NCBI GenBank assembly: GCA_016706865.1
Contig: JADJIS010000002.1
Coordinates: 1,364,001-1,428,000, forward strand
Source of the DNA: Bacteroidota bacterium
Lineage (GTDB): Bacteria > Bacteroidota > Bacteroidia > Chitinophagales > BACL12
Length of the DNA: 64,000 nt
Direction of reading: 5' to 3'
A program made the translations under genes and the position numbers. This document shows, in pieces, positions 36,642 through 45,743 of the stretch. A model generated the notes under the pieces. It was given only the letters and a program-made list of their open reading frames with translations, was not told the origin of the DNA and did no database searches. How positions within the stretch are numbered: position 1 is the stretch's first letter; the number at the start of each line of letters is the position of its first letter.

Positions 36642-37940
36642 ATGATGCGTAACCTCCTCCTTTTAATAAGCCTTTGCTCTTTTCAATATATAAAAGCACA
36701 ACCCGCTCCGGACTGGTTCACGTACCCCGCAACCCCTACTGCAGGGCGTTTCGACGATATTTTTTTTATTAACGACTCCATCGGATGGGCAGTGAACAGT
36801 GATGGGGAGATATTTAAAACGATAAGTGCCGGCGAAAACTGGATTTTGAAGCATAGCAGTCCCGATTATTTCAGGTCTGTGGAATTTTTTGATGAAAATG
36901 TCGGATTTGCAGGGTCGTTATACGGCAGATTGTATAAAACAGAAGATGGTGGCGAAAATTGGGAGGATATCTCTGCACTGCTTCCCATTTCTTTTGATGG
37001 TATTTGCGGAATGAGTGCTGCGGATGATACCACAATTTATATATGCGGAGTCTGGAGCAACCCGGCCTATATTTTTAAAAGTACCGATAAAGGCGAAAGC
37101 TGGGAATTTATAAATATGACCTCCCATGCCTATTCGCTGGTAGACATAAAATTTACGGATGCAAACCATGGTTTTGTGTCGGGACAAAGTGCAAATCTGG
37201 ATGAGGGCGGAATAATTTTATACACAGAAAATGGCGGTGCAGATTGGGAGGTAAAAAAATTAACAGATCACCCGAATGATTACGTATGGAAAATACAATT
37301 ATTGGATTCCGTTAATGCTTTTGGTGCTGTTGCTGATGTTGCCGGAGGATTTGAAACGCGATTTTTAAAATCAATTGATGCAGGCATGAATTGGGAAGTA
37401 AAAACAGTAAGTGATGAATATCATTATGTTGAAATGTGTGGTTTTATAAATGTTGATACGGGTTGGACAGGTTCTTACGATATTTTAGAAACTTTTGATG
37501 GTGGCGAAACCTGGCATATTAATAATTTCGGTTATAACATGAACAGATTTTTTAAAGTAAACGATAATCTCGCATTTTCCTCCGGCGAATCTATTTATGT
37601 TTATTCGGATACAAGTTATATTGCGCCCGTTGATACAACAGAAGAGGATACCACAGAAGTTGCCATTCAAAATATTTTTGATCCAATTCACGCATTATTT
37701 AATATTACACCAAATCCATCACAAAATTTTATTTCAGTAAAATATACCATAGATAGAAATACAACAATTGACCTCAATGTTTTTGATTTGAACGGACATT
37801 TAATTTATAGATTATATCACGGAAAAATTATTGCAGGCACCTATACTCAAAATTGGGAGCATAATTTAATGTCTGGAGAATATATTATTACCTTGCATAG
37901 CAATGAAGGTTTATTGTGGGAAAAATTTGTTGTTCAATAG
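36642..37940 (+). CDS. Secreted Ycf48/BNR-type beta-propeller protein with T9SS sorting domain
   Basis: 432 aa with a signal peptide ending near residue 20 (YIKAQ). Repeated propeller motifs of the Ycf48/sialidase-BNR type occur at regular spacing: TISAGENWI, TEDGGENWE, STDKGESWE, TENGGADWE, SIDAGMNWE and TFDGGETWH. A Thr/Glu-rich linker precedes the T9SS tail from about 350 (ITPNPSQNFISVKY, AGTYTQNW, SGEYIITL). No sialidase catalytic residues are visible, so the call is structural only. It would be exported to the surface or medium. Start at 36642 or the next ATG 3 bp later. Confidence 0.83.
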   Translation: MMRNLLLLISLCSFQYIKAQPAPDWFTYPATPTAGRFDDIFFINDSIGWAVNSDGEIFKTISAGENWILKHSSPDYFRSVEFFDENVGFAGSLYGRLYKTEDGGENWEDISALLPISFDGICGMSAADDTTIYICGVWSNPAYIFKSTDKGESWEFINMTSHAYSLVDIKFTDANHGFVSGQSANLDEGGIILYTENGGADWEVKKLTDHPNDYVWKIQLLDSVNAFGAVADVAGGFETRFLKSIDAGMNWEVKTVSDEYHYVEMCGFINVDTGWTGSYDILETFDGGETWHINNFGYNMNRFFKVNDNLAFSSGESIYVYSDTSYIAPVDTTEEDTTEVAIQNIFDPIHALFNITPNPSQNFISVKYTIDRNTTIDLNVFDLNGHLIYRLYHGKIIAGTYTQNWEHNLMSGEYIITLHSNEGLLWEKFVVQ

Positions 37941-38683
37941 GCATATTTATTAATCGCAACACAATAATAATCTTTTAATTTCTCCATTCTTATTTGTTCA
38001 ATCTTTTATGTTTCTTGTGGTAAAAAAGATCATAAAGATTTTATGTATATTTAGAATATTGTTCTTTGGGCGTTTCATTATGTCTCTTGTGGTAAAAAAA
38101 TAACCACCACGTCACAAAAGAAAACATAGAAGAAACTCAACGCTAACCCCGGGCAGGGGTGGCATTATTATAGAAAAAAACAGAAGAAATTCTACGCTAA
38201 CCCCGGGTAGGGGTGGTATTATTATAGAAAAAAAATAAGAGAAATTCTGCGCTAACCCCGGGTAGGGGTGGCATTATATACCACCCTATAAAAATACAGG
38301 TGTACAATTATTAATCAAATAGAAGACTATTTTGAAATATCGACTTTTAAAATTAATATCGTTTTTGTGTTTTGGGATATAATGCCACCCCTGCCCGGGG
38401 TTGTATTCCAAACAATTAAATGTTGTATCTATAATAATGTCACCCCCTGCCCGGGGTTGTATTCCAAACAATTAAATGTTGTATTATAATAATGTCACCC
38501 CCTACCCGGGGTTTACTTTTCGATATCAACAGAAAAAATGCATGGGCTCTACACACAAAGGTTACACGAAAAACTTCATGTAAAATGGAGGAGAAAGGAG
38601 AAAGGAGTAAGGAGTTCAAATTTCTTGCGAAATTTTACAATATCCCACGATTTATTTTCCTATTTCCTACTTCCTATTTCCCT
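37941..38683. repeat. 743-bp intergenic region with a 3+3 inverted array of CCCCGGG repeats
   Basis: Three forward copies of CGCTAACCCCGGGYAGGGGT plus GGYATTAT begin at 38140, 38195 and 38250 (period about 55). After a spacer of about 100 bp, three reverse copies (ATGYCACCCC...CCCGGGGTT) lie at 38378-38401, 38434-38460 and 38487-38513, with a conserved linker TTGTATTCCAAACAATTAAA. Upstream (38008-38100) a TCTTGTGGTAAAAAA word is repeated. At 38658-38683 a CCTATTT heptamer tract ends at the symporter stop codon. No gene is seen. Confidence 0.9.
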
Positions 38684-40087
38684 TTACGCCAATCTTGCAG
38701 CCGGTTTCCTCGCTTCAAAAAATTTGCCCGTATACATAAAAATAAAACTCACCACCGTTGCCGGAAGAAATGCTTCAACAGGTAGAACAGGAAATATATA
38801 TTCGAATAAAACGTAAACAATTATTCCGCTGAACATGCTCAACATTGCTCCTGTTTTAGTTGCATTTTTAAAATAGAGTCCTGCCACTACAGGGGCTAAT
38901 AAACTCACCATACCCAATACTGCAGATTCACCCACTAATGCAAAAATATTACTGCGCATCATGCTTATACAAATGGAGATAAAACCAATAAAAATTACAC
39001 TTAATCGCAGTATTCTTAAAAATTGTTTATCGGTATATGTTTTTTTGGATAATGGTTTAATAAAATTTTCTGCCAATATACTCGCAGGCGCTAAAATTGC
39101 TCCGCTGCATGTGCTTAATACAGCTGATAATAATGCACCAAAAAATATGATCTGCAACCAGAACGGAGTATGCTCGGTTATCATGGTTAAAATAATCGCC
39201 TGCGTATCTTCAAAAGTATTTTCCGGATAAATCACCTTTGCACACAATGTTATAAATAATGGCATCATCGCAATTAAAATATATAATCCCGCTCCAATAT
39301 ACATGCTGCGGACTGCACCTTTTTCTGTTCTCGCAGAATTTGCTCGTTGAAATACATCCTGCGAAGGAATATATCCGAGTCCTACCACCATCCAGGCACC
39401 CAGCCAATTAATGATGGAAAAAGAATCGCCATCCGGTAAAAAATGAAATGCATTTTCAGGAGCATTTGCAATTACATTATCAAACCCTCCTGTAACATTT
39501 AATAAGAAAAAAACGGCAAAAATAAATCCCACCACAATAATGATACTCTGTATAAAATCGGTGATGGAAACTGCCCACATTCCTCCAACCATGGTATAAA
39601 CCATCACAATACAGGCACAAATAATGGATGCACTTTGAATGGATACTGCTCCACCCGTTGCAAATGAAAAAATATATCCCAAAGCAATAAACTGAGCAGC
39701 GATATAGCCGAAAAAGGTGAGCAACATAAAAAAGCTCGCTGTTACTTCCGCAGTTTTACCATATTTTATTTTGAAAAGATCGCCCAGAGTGAACAAATTC
39801 ATGCGATATAATCGCCTGATGAAGAACATTCCGAATAAAACGAGGCATAAGGCTGCTCCGAACGGATCTTCCACTACTCCACGCAATCCGTGCTGTGCAA
39901 ATTCGCTGGAAGCTCCAAAAATGGTTTCCGAACCAAACCAGAGTGCAAAAAGATCGGCGGCATTTAAAAACAGAGGTAGTCTGCGCCCGGCCTGAACGAA
40001 ATCTTTGGATCCTTTTACGAGTTTGCTCGTGTAAATCCCTACCGCAAAGGTTATCACCATATAGATGATAACAAAAGTGATTAACAT
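38684..40087 (-). CDS. Sodium:solute symporter family protein
   Basis: 467 aa with about 12-13 hydrophobic segments. The SSS-family pattern includes FALWFGSETIFGASSEFAQHGLRGVVEDPFGAALCL near the N-terminus, YTMVGGMWAVSITDFIQ in the middle and GAILAPASILAENFIKP later. Members couple inward sodium movement to uptake of sugars, amino acids, vitamins or organic acids; the substrate is not predictable. Inner membrane. It is divergent from the M1 peptidase gene and its stop directly adjoins a CCTATTT heptamer tract. Confidence 0.92.
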   Translation of the reverse strand: MLITFVIIYMVITFAVGIYTSKLVKGSKDFVQAGRRLPLFLNAADLFALWFGSETIFGASSEFAQHGLRGVVEDPFGAALCLVLFGMFFIRRLYRMNLFTLGDLFKIKYGKTAEVTASFFMLLTFFGYIAAQFIALGYIFSFATGGAVSIQSASIICACIVMVYTMVGGMWAVSITDFIQSIIIVVGFIFAVFFLLNVTGGFDNVIANAPENAFHFLPDGDSFSIINWLGAWMVVGLGYIPSQDVFQRANSARTEKGAVRSMYIGAGLYILIAMMPLFITLCAKVIYPENTFEDTQAIILTMITEHTPFWLQIIFFGALLSAVLSTCSGAILAPASILAENFIKPLSKKTYTDKQFLRILRLSVIFIGFISICISMMRSNIFALVGESAVLGMVSLLAPVVAGLYFKNATKTGAMLSMFSGIIVYVLFEYIFPVLPVEAFLPATVVSFIFMYTGKFFEARKPAARLA

Positions 40088-40252
40088 TTCCTGCCGGCTG
40101 TTGTTTTAGTGATTGTGAATGGTTTTCGGTGCCCCGCCCGCTTTTGCTGCGAATGGCGGTCAAAAATATAAATATTTGTGAATTTGAGGGTCTTTATTTT
40201 TGAATAAGCTGTTAAGATATCAGCAAGTTTAGAATAGGGAGCCGACTTTCTG

Positions 40253-40260
40253 TAAATTTG
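40253..40260 (+). promoter_or_regulatory. -7 promoter element TAAATTTG
   Basis: Exact TAnnTTTG followed by C, ending 18 bp before the ATG at 40279. It overlaps an in-frame TTG, which argues against that TTG being the start codon. Confidence 0.6.
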
Positions 40261-40278
40261 CCGCCACAAATCAACTGT

Positions 40279-42156
40279 ATGAATCTGAGAGTATTTTGTT
40301 TATTGCCATTGATCATCACACTGATAAGCTGTAATACGAAGGAAAAAAATTCACCAGACCAACAAACAAATATGCAAATAATAGATCCGCACTCTTTTGC
40401 CAAAACAAATGAAGCTGTTGTTAAACATTTAAGCTGGAAGGCAAAAATAGATTTTGACACCAAAGTTATATCAGCTGTTGCCACCTGGACCATTGAAAAT
40501 AAGTCGAACAGCGGACAGGTAATTTTCGATACCCGCGATCTGATCATTGAAAATATAATGGTGGATGGAAATACCAGCTCTGATTATAAATTAGCAGATA
40601 CTATAGCAGGGCAATCTTTTTTAGGTTCTGCACTTATAGTTGATATTCCTACATCTGCAAAAACAGTGAGTATCACCTATAAAACTTCCGAAGGCGCAGC
40701 GGCTCTCCAATGGTTGAATGCAGAACAAACCCGCGATAAAAAATTTCCGTTTTTATTTACGCAATCGCAGGCAATTTTATGCAGAACCTGGATACCTTGT
40801 CAGGATGGGCCGGGTGTGCGATTTACATTTGATGCTCAGGTGGAAGTTCCCAAAGGAATGATCGCTTTAATGAGTGCGGAAAATCCTCAAAAGATAAATG
40901 AAGATGGTGTTTACCATTTTAAAATGGAACAACCCATTCCCTCTTATTTAATGAGTCTTGCAGTTGGTGATCTTGCATTTAAATCTGTTGGAAACGAAAC
41001 CGGTGTTTATGCCGAACCTTCTTTTGTGGAAGCTTGTGCATGGGAGTTGAGCGATATGCAAAATATGCTCGAAAGTGCGGAAAAATTATATGGAAAATAC
41101 CAATGGGGAAGATATGATGTAATCGTTCTGCCTCCGAGTTTTCCTTTTGGAGGAATGGAAAATCCAAGAATTACTTTTGCCACTCCAACAATTATTGCAG
41201 GTGATAAAAGTTTGGTCGCACTTGTTGCACATGAATTAGCACATAGCTGGAGCGGAAATTTAGTTACCAATGCAAATTGGAACGACTTCTGGTTAAATGA
41301 AGGATTTACCGTCTATTTCGAAAATAGAATTATGGAAGCAGTATACGGTAAAGATTATGCCGATATGTTGCAGGTTTTGGAATATGAAGGACTGGTAGAA
41401 ACGGTAAAAGATTTTGGTGCAACATCTCCCGATACACATTTAAAATTAAAATTAGAAGGTCGAGATCCTGATGAAGGGGTTTCAGATATTGCATATAATA
41501 AAGGAGCTTATTTTTTACGTTTGCTCGAAAGTAAAGTAGGAAGAGAAAAATGGGATGTTTTTGTAAACGGTTACTTTACAACCAATGCATTCAGTGTAAT
41601 GACCACCGAAGATTTTATTATTTATCTGAATAAAAATCTGATAGAACCCAATAAAGAAAAATTTGCGGATGTAAATATTGATGAGTGGATATATGGCCCG
41701 GGTATTCCTGCAAATTGCCCAAAGGTAGTTTCTGCGCGATTTGAAAAGGTTGATGATATTTTGCAAGGACTTAGTAGTGAAAATAATATTCCGGTAGATC
41801 AAGTTAAATCCTGGTCGACACATGAATGGTTGCGTTTTATTTACCAGTTACCTGATGATATTTCTTTGGAAAAGATGGTTTATCTCGACGGTTTATTCAA
41901 GTTTACCGGAACAGGAAATAGCGAAATTGCAGATGCCTGGTATGAACTTGCAATTAAGAGAAATTATTCCGTTGCATATCCTGCAATTGATACATTCTTG
42001 TGTTCTGTTGGAAGGAGAAAATTCCTCACACCATTATATAAGGCTATGATCAAAACCGGCCAGAAAGATATGGCTGTTAGAATATACACAAAAGCGCGCC
42101 CAGGCTATCATTATGTTGCCCAAAACACTATGGACGAATTAATTGGGGTTAAATAA
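40279..42156 (+). CDS. M1-family metallopeptidase (leukotriene A4 hydrolase/aminopeptidase type), lipoprotein
   Basis: 625 aa from the ATG at 40279, which begins a lipoprotein signal (MNLRVFCLLPLIITLISC). The zinc site HELAH is at residues 318-322 with the third ligand Glu in NEGF at 341. The exopeptidase motif FGGMENP lies about 20 residues before the zinc site. The C-terminal helical repeat domain is of the LTA4H type. It would cut N-terminal amino acids from peptides outside the cytoplasm, attached to a membrane by lipid. The next gene starts 20 bp downstream, but has its own -7 element. Confidence 0.94.
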   Translation: MNLRVFCLLPLIITLISCNTKEKNSPDQQTNMQIIDPHSFAKTNEAVVKHLSWKAKIDFDTKVISAVATWTIENKSNSGQVIFDTRDLIIENIMVDGNTSSDYKLADTIAGQSFLGSALIVDIPTSAKTVSITYKTSEGAAALQWLNAEQTRDKKFPFLFTQSQAILCRTWIPCQDGPGVRFTFDAQVEVPKGMIALMSAENPQKINEDGVYHFKMEQPIPSYLMSLAVGDLAFKSVGNETGVYAEPSFVEACAWELSDMQNMLESAEKLYGKYQWGRYDVIVLPPSFPFGGMENPRITFATPTIIAGDKSLVALVAHELAHSWSGNLVTNANWNDFWLNEGFTVYFENRIMEAVYGKDYADMLQVLEYEGLVETVKDFGATSPDTHLKLKLEGRDPDEGVSDIAYNKGAYFLRLLESKVGREKWDVFVNGYFTTNAFSVMTTEDFIIYLNKNLIEPNKEKFADVNIDEWIYGPGIPANCPKVVSARFEKVDDILQGLSSENNIPVDQVKSWSTHEWLRFIYQLPDDISLEKMVYLDGLFKFTGTGNSEIADAWYELAIKRNYSVAYPAIDTFLCSVGRRKFLTPLYKAMIKTGQKDMAVRIYTKARPGYHYVAQNTMDELIGVK

Positions 42157-42158
42157 TT

Positions 42159-42166
42159 TATCTTTG
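42159..42166 (+). promoter_or_regulatory. -7 promoter element TATCTTTG
   Basis: Exact TAnnTTTG followed by C, ending 10 bp before the ATG at 42177, within the short gap after the M1 peptidase stop. Confidence 0.5.
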
Positions 42167-42176
42167 CTGCCTGGAA

Positions 42177-43199
42177 ATGAGTTTGACTGCAAGTGAAAAA
42201 ATAATCTTTATCGTAGGTAATTCCCGCAGTGGCACTACAATGATGCGCCGTGTATTGGGAAATCACTCCAACATATATATGCTGGAGGAATTGCATTTTT
42301 TTGAGCAGCTTTGGAGTACTTCCGACAAACATAAAGTGATCTCACAGGAGGAAGCACAAACACTTGCTTCTAAATTATTATTTATTCAAAGAGATGGGTA
42401 TTTATCTGCTATGAATTTAGATAAATATCAATCGGATGCGCAGGAAATTATCAAAAATATAAAAGGAGATATTTTTCCGCATAGCGTTTTAAATGCATTT
42501 TTGTTTTTTGAAACAAGAAAACATGATAAGTCCATTCCTTGCGAAAAAACTCCTCAGGATGTATTTTATATTGGTGAGATTCTGGAATTATTTCCCGGAG
42601 CCAAAATAGTGAACATGGTAAGGGATCCGCGTGGAGTAATGTTGAGCCAAAAACGAAAATGGCAACGGCGAGCTATGGGTGCTAAATTTATGACGAAGAA
42701 AGAGCAGCGTAGGTTAAAAATAAATTATCATCCCATAACCATTTCCAAATTGTGGAATTCCAGTATAAGAGCTGCGGCAAAATATAAAGACCATCCGCAA
42801 TTGCATACCATGTATTTCGAAAAAATGGTGAATGATTCCCAAATCGAAATTAAAAACCTATGTCAGTTTTTGGAAATTGATTTTAGTGAAAATATGCTCA
42901 TGATTCCTCAGGTTGGTTCCAGCAACGAAGCCGATAAACCGGATGAATTCGGAATAAAAACAGAAAGAGCAGGAAATTGGGAAAAAGGGGGATTAAATAA
43001 CGGCGAACTTTGGTTTTGTCAGAATATTTGTGGCGATAATATGAAACAATTCGGTTACACCGTTAATAAAGTAAATCCAAATCCCCTTTATATTTTATAT
43101 TATTATATTTCATTTCCAATAAAGATCGTTTTAGCCATATTATTTAATTTGCATCGCATGAAAAATATGGTGGAGGCGATTAAACGGAGGTTGAAATAA
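42177..43199 (+). CDS. Sulfotransferase family protein
   Basis: 340 aa. The 5'-phosphosulfate loop is IIFIVGNSRSGTTMM at residues 9-23, and the 3'-phosphate site is in VNMVRDPRGVMLSQKRKW. A later region NWEKGGL fits the PAPS-binding tail of the sulfotransferase 3 family. Such enzymes move sulfate from PAPS onto carbohydrate or other acceptors; with glycosyltransferases nearby, a surface or secreted glycan is plausible but not shown. The C-terminal hydrophobic stretch (LYILYYYISFPIKIVLAILF) suggests membrane contact. Confidence 0.88.
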   Translation: MSLTASEKIIFIVGNSRSGTTMMRRVLGNHSNIYMLEELHFFEQLWSTSDKHKVISQEEAQTLASKLLFIQRDGYLSAMNLDKYQSDAQEIIKNIKGDIFPHSVLNAFLFFETRKHDKSIPCEKTPQDVFYIGEILELFPGAKIVNMVRDPRGVMLSQKRKWQRRAMGAKFMTKKEQRRLKINYHPITISKLWNSSIRAAAKYKDHPQLHTMYFEKMVNDSQIEIKNLCQFLEIDFSENMLMIPQVGSSNEADKPDEFGIKTERAGNWEKGGLNNGELWFCQNICGDNMKQFGYTVNKVNPNPLYILYYYISFPIKIVLAILFNLHRMKNMVEAIKRRLK

Positions 43200-43299
43200 T
43201 TTTTTTTAATTAATTTATACATTTAACAAACCATAGAAAGTTGCATAAATAGTCGAAGGAAAATCAATCGGGAATTAATTTTATTTATAGGTTAATTTC

Positions 43300-43348
43300 T
43301 TTGCGTTTACTTCGCGCCCTTTGCGTCTTCGTGGCAAATTTTTTTTTC
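43300..43348. repeat. TTTGCG/TTCGTGGC tract directly before the glycosyltransferase start
   Basis: TTTGCGTTTACTTCGCGCCC and TTTGCGTCTTCGTGGCAAA run to the base before the ATG. Related to the tracts at 3640-3680 and 46511-46550. Translating from the TTG at 43301 would only read this repeat. Confidence 0.7.
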
Positions 43349-44545
43349 ATGTCGCTTGTTCGTAAAAAAGTACTACATATCACAATTCACCTTCCCTTCC
43401 CAACCAACCATGGTGCAAGTTTATTTAATTCCTACAAGTTAGCAACTTACCTTCATAAAAATCACGACCTGTTTTTTGCCTGTTTTTTAAAGGGAGATGA
43501 TGTTAAATATAAAGATGCATTTCTTGCCGACACCGGTATAAAACAGTCTTATTTTGAAGTATTAAATGTAGAAAGAACCCCGGCAAATCTCATAAAAAGT
43601 TATGTGAAAGGAATCACCATAAACATGTTTCGGAATTATTCAGAAACAATGAAAAAAAAGATTGAAAGTATTGCAAACGATTTTGATGTGATTATTGCGG
43701 AGCATTATGAAGTGATGCAATATATTCCGAAGAGTTATAAGGGAAAAGTAATTTTTCGAAGCCACAACGCTGAATATTTAATATGGAGCCGATATGCAGA
43801 AGTGGAAACAAATCCCATTAAAAAATTCGTAATTCAACAAGAGGCAAATAGAATTAAAAAATGGGAATTGCGATATGTAAAACAAGCCGATATTGTTTTA
43901 GGTGCTACCAACGACAATGCCATGCATGAACCTGATCCCGAAAAACGAAAATTAAAGTTTCGCGATTATTTACATATAGGGGAGGATGATCAGATCAAAA
44001 TTCCAATTCCAGCTTTTGATACTTTGGAAAATAGTCTGGTATATGTTGGAACCCTAACCTGGGAAGCAAATATTGAAGGATTAATTTGGTTTGTGAACGG
44101 AACCTGGAAAGAATTAAAATCGAAATTCCCCGAATTAAAATTATATATCATTGGAAAAAATCCCGACCAGCGATTAATACAACTTGCAAAGGATCATAGC
44201 GATATTATTATCACAGGATTTGTTATTGATCTGGAAGAATATTTTACAAAATGCAAAGTCAATATTATTCCCCTTCGTTTCGGTAGTGGAATGAAGGTGA
44301 AAACAATAAACGGATTATGCAGAGGAATTCCTATGGTGTGCACAACCATTGGAGCAGAGGGACTTCAGGTGCAACATGAAAAGGATATACTAATTGCAGA
44401 TGATGTAAAAATGTTCGGGGATTATGTGGCAACATTATTGACAGATAAAAACAAATGGGAAAAAATTGCAGCTGCAAGTAAAATTACTGCTGCAAAATAT
44501 TACACCTGGGATAGTTTATATACAATACTCGACGAAAATATCTAA
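43349..44545 (+). CDS. Glycosyltransferase, GT4/GT1-like (GT-B fold)
   Basis: 398 aa from the ATG at 43349. The N-terminal acceptor domain opens KVLHITIHLPFPTNHGASL. The C-terminal donor domain has LVYVGTLTWEANIEGLIWF, LYIIGKNPDQRL, and the nucleotide-sugar binding PLRFGSGMKVKTINGLCRGIPMV with a conserved Glu at IGAEGL. It probably adds a sugar to a surface or secreted glycan in the cytoplasm; donor and acceptor are unknown. It stands between two sulfotransferases. A 16-codon in-frame extension to a TTG is rejected since it consists of the dispersed repeat. Confidence 0.9.
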   Translation: MSLVRKKVLHITIHLPFPTNHGASLFNSYKLATYLHKNHDLFFACFLKGDDVKYKDAFLADTGIKQSYFEVLNVERTPANLIKSYVKGITINMFRNYSETMKKKIESIANDFDVIIAEHYEVMQYIPKSYKGKVIFRSHNAEYLIWSRYAEVETNPIKKFVIQQEANRIKKWELRYVKQADIVLGATNDNAMHEPDPEKRKLKFRDYLHIGEDDQIKIPIPAFDTLENSLVYVGTLTWEANIEGLIWFVNGTWKELKSKFPELKLYIIGKNPDQRLIQLAKDHSDIIITGFVIDLEEYFTKCKVNIIPLRFGSGMKVKTINGLCRGIPMVCTTIGAEGLQVQHEKDILIADDVKMFGDYVATLLTDKNKWEKIAAASKITAAKYYTWDSLYTILDENI

Positions 44546-44553
44546 CTTTGAAA

Positions 44554-45414
44554 ATGTTTCATCCTAAAATATTAATTCTTCCTTTTTTATTTCTGATTTT
44601 CACAGCTTGTAATAATGAGGATGAACCAACCGCTTTGCTGGAAGAAACTATTTACGAAGTTTCTTATGGTGCTGACCCTTTACAAAAATTAGATGTTTAT
44701 TTGCCCGCTTCCAGAACTTTGGAAACTAAGTTATTAATATTCGTTCACGGTGGAAATTGGAACGCAGGTGATAAAAGTGATTATGCTTTAGTTTTGTCTG
44801 ATCTTCAGCATCGCGGATTTGCTATTGCGAATATTAATTACCGACTGGCAAATTCCGCCTCCGGAATTTTATACACCGAACTTGCTGATGACGTGAGAGC
44901 AGCAGTAGATTTTTTGATCTCCAAATCAAATGCATTCGTTTATTCACCAAATAAAATAATAATTTCCGGTCATAGTGCCGGCGGTCATCTCGCATTATAT
45001 ACAGCTTACCATAATAATGCTGATAATGCTATTAAAGCAGTTTTTAGTCTCGCAGGCCCAACGGACGTAACAGACGATTATTTTTTAACTAATCCTGATC
45101 TAAATGCTTTGATCGAAAATCTTACCGGAACAACTTATCTGGAAGATACTGCAATATGGATGGAAGTTAGCCCTGTAACGCATGTAACCTCGGCCTCCGT
45201 GCCAACACTGTTGCAATATTGTGGACTGGATTTTATAGTTCCAGCCTCACAAGGTGAAATATTAAATAATGCATTGAATATTGCTGAAGTAGAACATCAA
45301 TATTATTTTTATCCTCTTTACGGCCATGATATGGGAACAATTTATTTTGGTGGGCACTTGCCGGAAGATGTTAAAAATGATATTCTTAATTTTGTGGAAA
45401 CTTACGGAAATTGA
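44554..45414 (+). CDS. Lipoprotein alpha/beta hydrolase (esterase, BD-FAE/hormone-sensitive-lipase-like)
   Basis: 286 aa from the ATG at 44554, beginning a lipoprotein signal (ILILPFLFLIFTACNN). The oxyanion motif is IFVHGGNW, the nucleophile elbow ISGHSAGGHLAL (Ser about 133), a late Asp in CGLDFIVPAS and a His in YGHDMGT. This matches small esterases acting on acetylated or feruloylated carbohydrates and kynurenine-formamidase-like enzymes. It would act outside the cytoplasm, membrane-anchored. It starts 8 bp after the glycosyltransferase stop and is probably co-transcribed. Confidence 0.88.
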   Translation: MFHPKILILPFLFLIFTACNNEDEPTALLEETIYEVSYGADPLQKLDVYLPASRTLETKLLIFVHGGNWNAGDKSDYALVLSDLQHRGFAIANINYRLANSASGILYTELADDVRAAVDFLISKSNAFVYSPNKIIISGHSAGGHLALYTAYHNNADNAIKAVFSLAGPTDVTDDYFLTNPDLNALIENLTGTTYLEDTAIWMEVSPVTHVTSASVPTLLQYCGLDFIVPASQGEILNNALNIAEVEHQYYFYPLYGHDMGTIYFGGHLPEDVKNDILNFVETYGN

Positions 45415-45743
45415 TGTACCAATGAACAGCCGGCCTGTGCATGAAATAAATGCAAACCATGAAAAAAAAGTGAACAGTAAACAGTGGGCAGTCAACAGTT
45501 TGTAACATTGAAGGATAATCCTCCGTATTGAAACGAGATGAATAATAAATAACAATCAAAAAATAAGAAACCCGTCAGTGGCCGGGCAGGCATTAATCGG
45601 ATCGTAACCCAAAAACTTTTGCAAACCCTGTAAACTTTTGGTAACCCAGAACTCCGAACTCCGAACTCAGAACCCAGAACTCAGAACCCAGAACTCAGAA
45701 CCCAGAACTCAGAACCCAGAACTCCGAACTCATAACTAACAAA
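45415..45743. repeat. 329-bp gap: modular repeat and CAGAACC/CAGAACT heptamers up to a start codon
   Basis: 45515-45540 carries AATCCTCCGTATTGAAACG, and 45592-45625 ATTAATCGGATCGTAACCC and GCAAACCCTGTAAAC, words shared with 53983-54190 and 59243-59290. At 45643-45738 there are about 14 heptamers (CAGAACC, CAGAACT, CCGAACT) ending 6 bp before the ATG at 45744. No ORF is credible. Confidence 0.9.

Noticed and set aside
38140..38513. CRISPR array
   Set aside because: Spacers are conserved rather than unique, copy orientation flips half way, and no cas genes are present.
43301..43348. TTG start adding 16 residues to the glycosyltransferase
   Set aside because: The added residues are encoded by a dispersed TTTGCG/TTCGTGGC repeat also found at 3640 and 46511.
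44543..44550. TAACTTTG as a promoter for the esterase at 44554
   Set aside because: It overlaps the previous stop codon and lies 3 bp from the ATG, so transcription would begin inside the gene; co-transcription is more likely.
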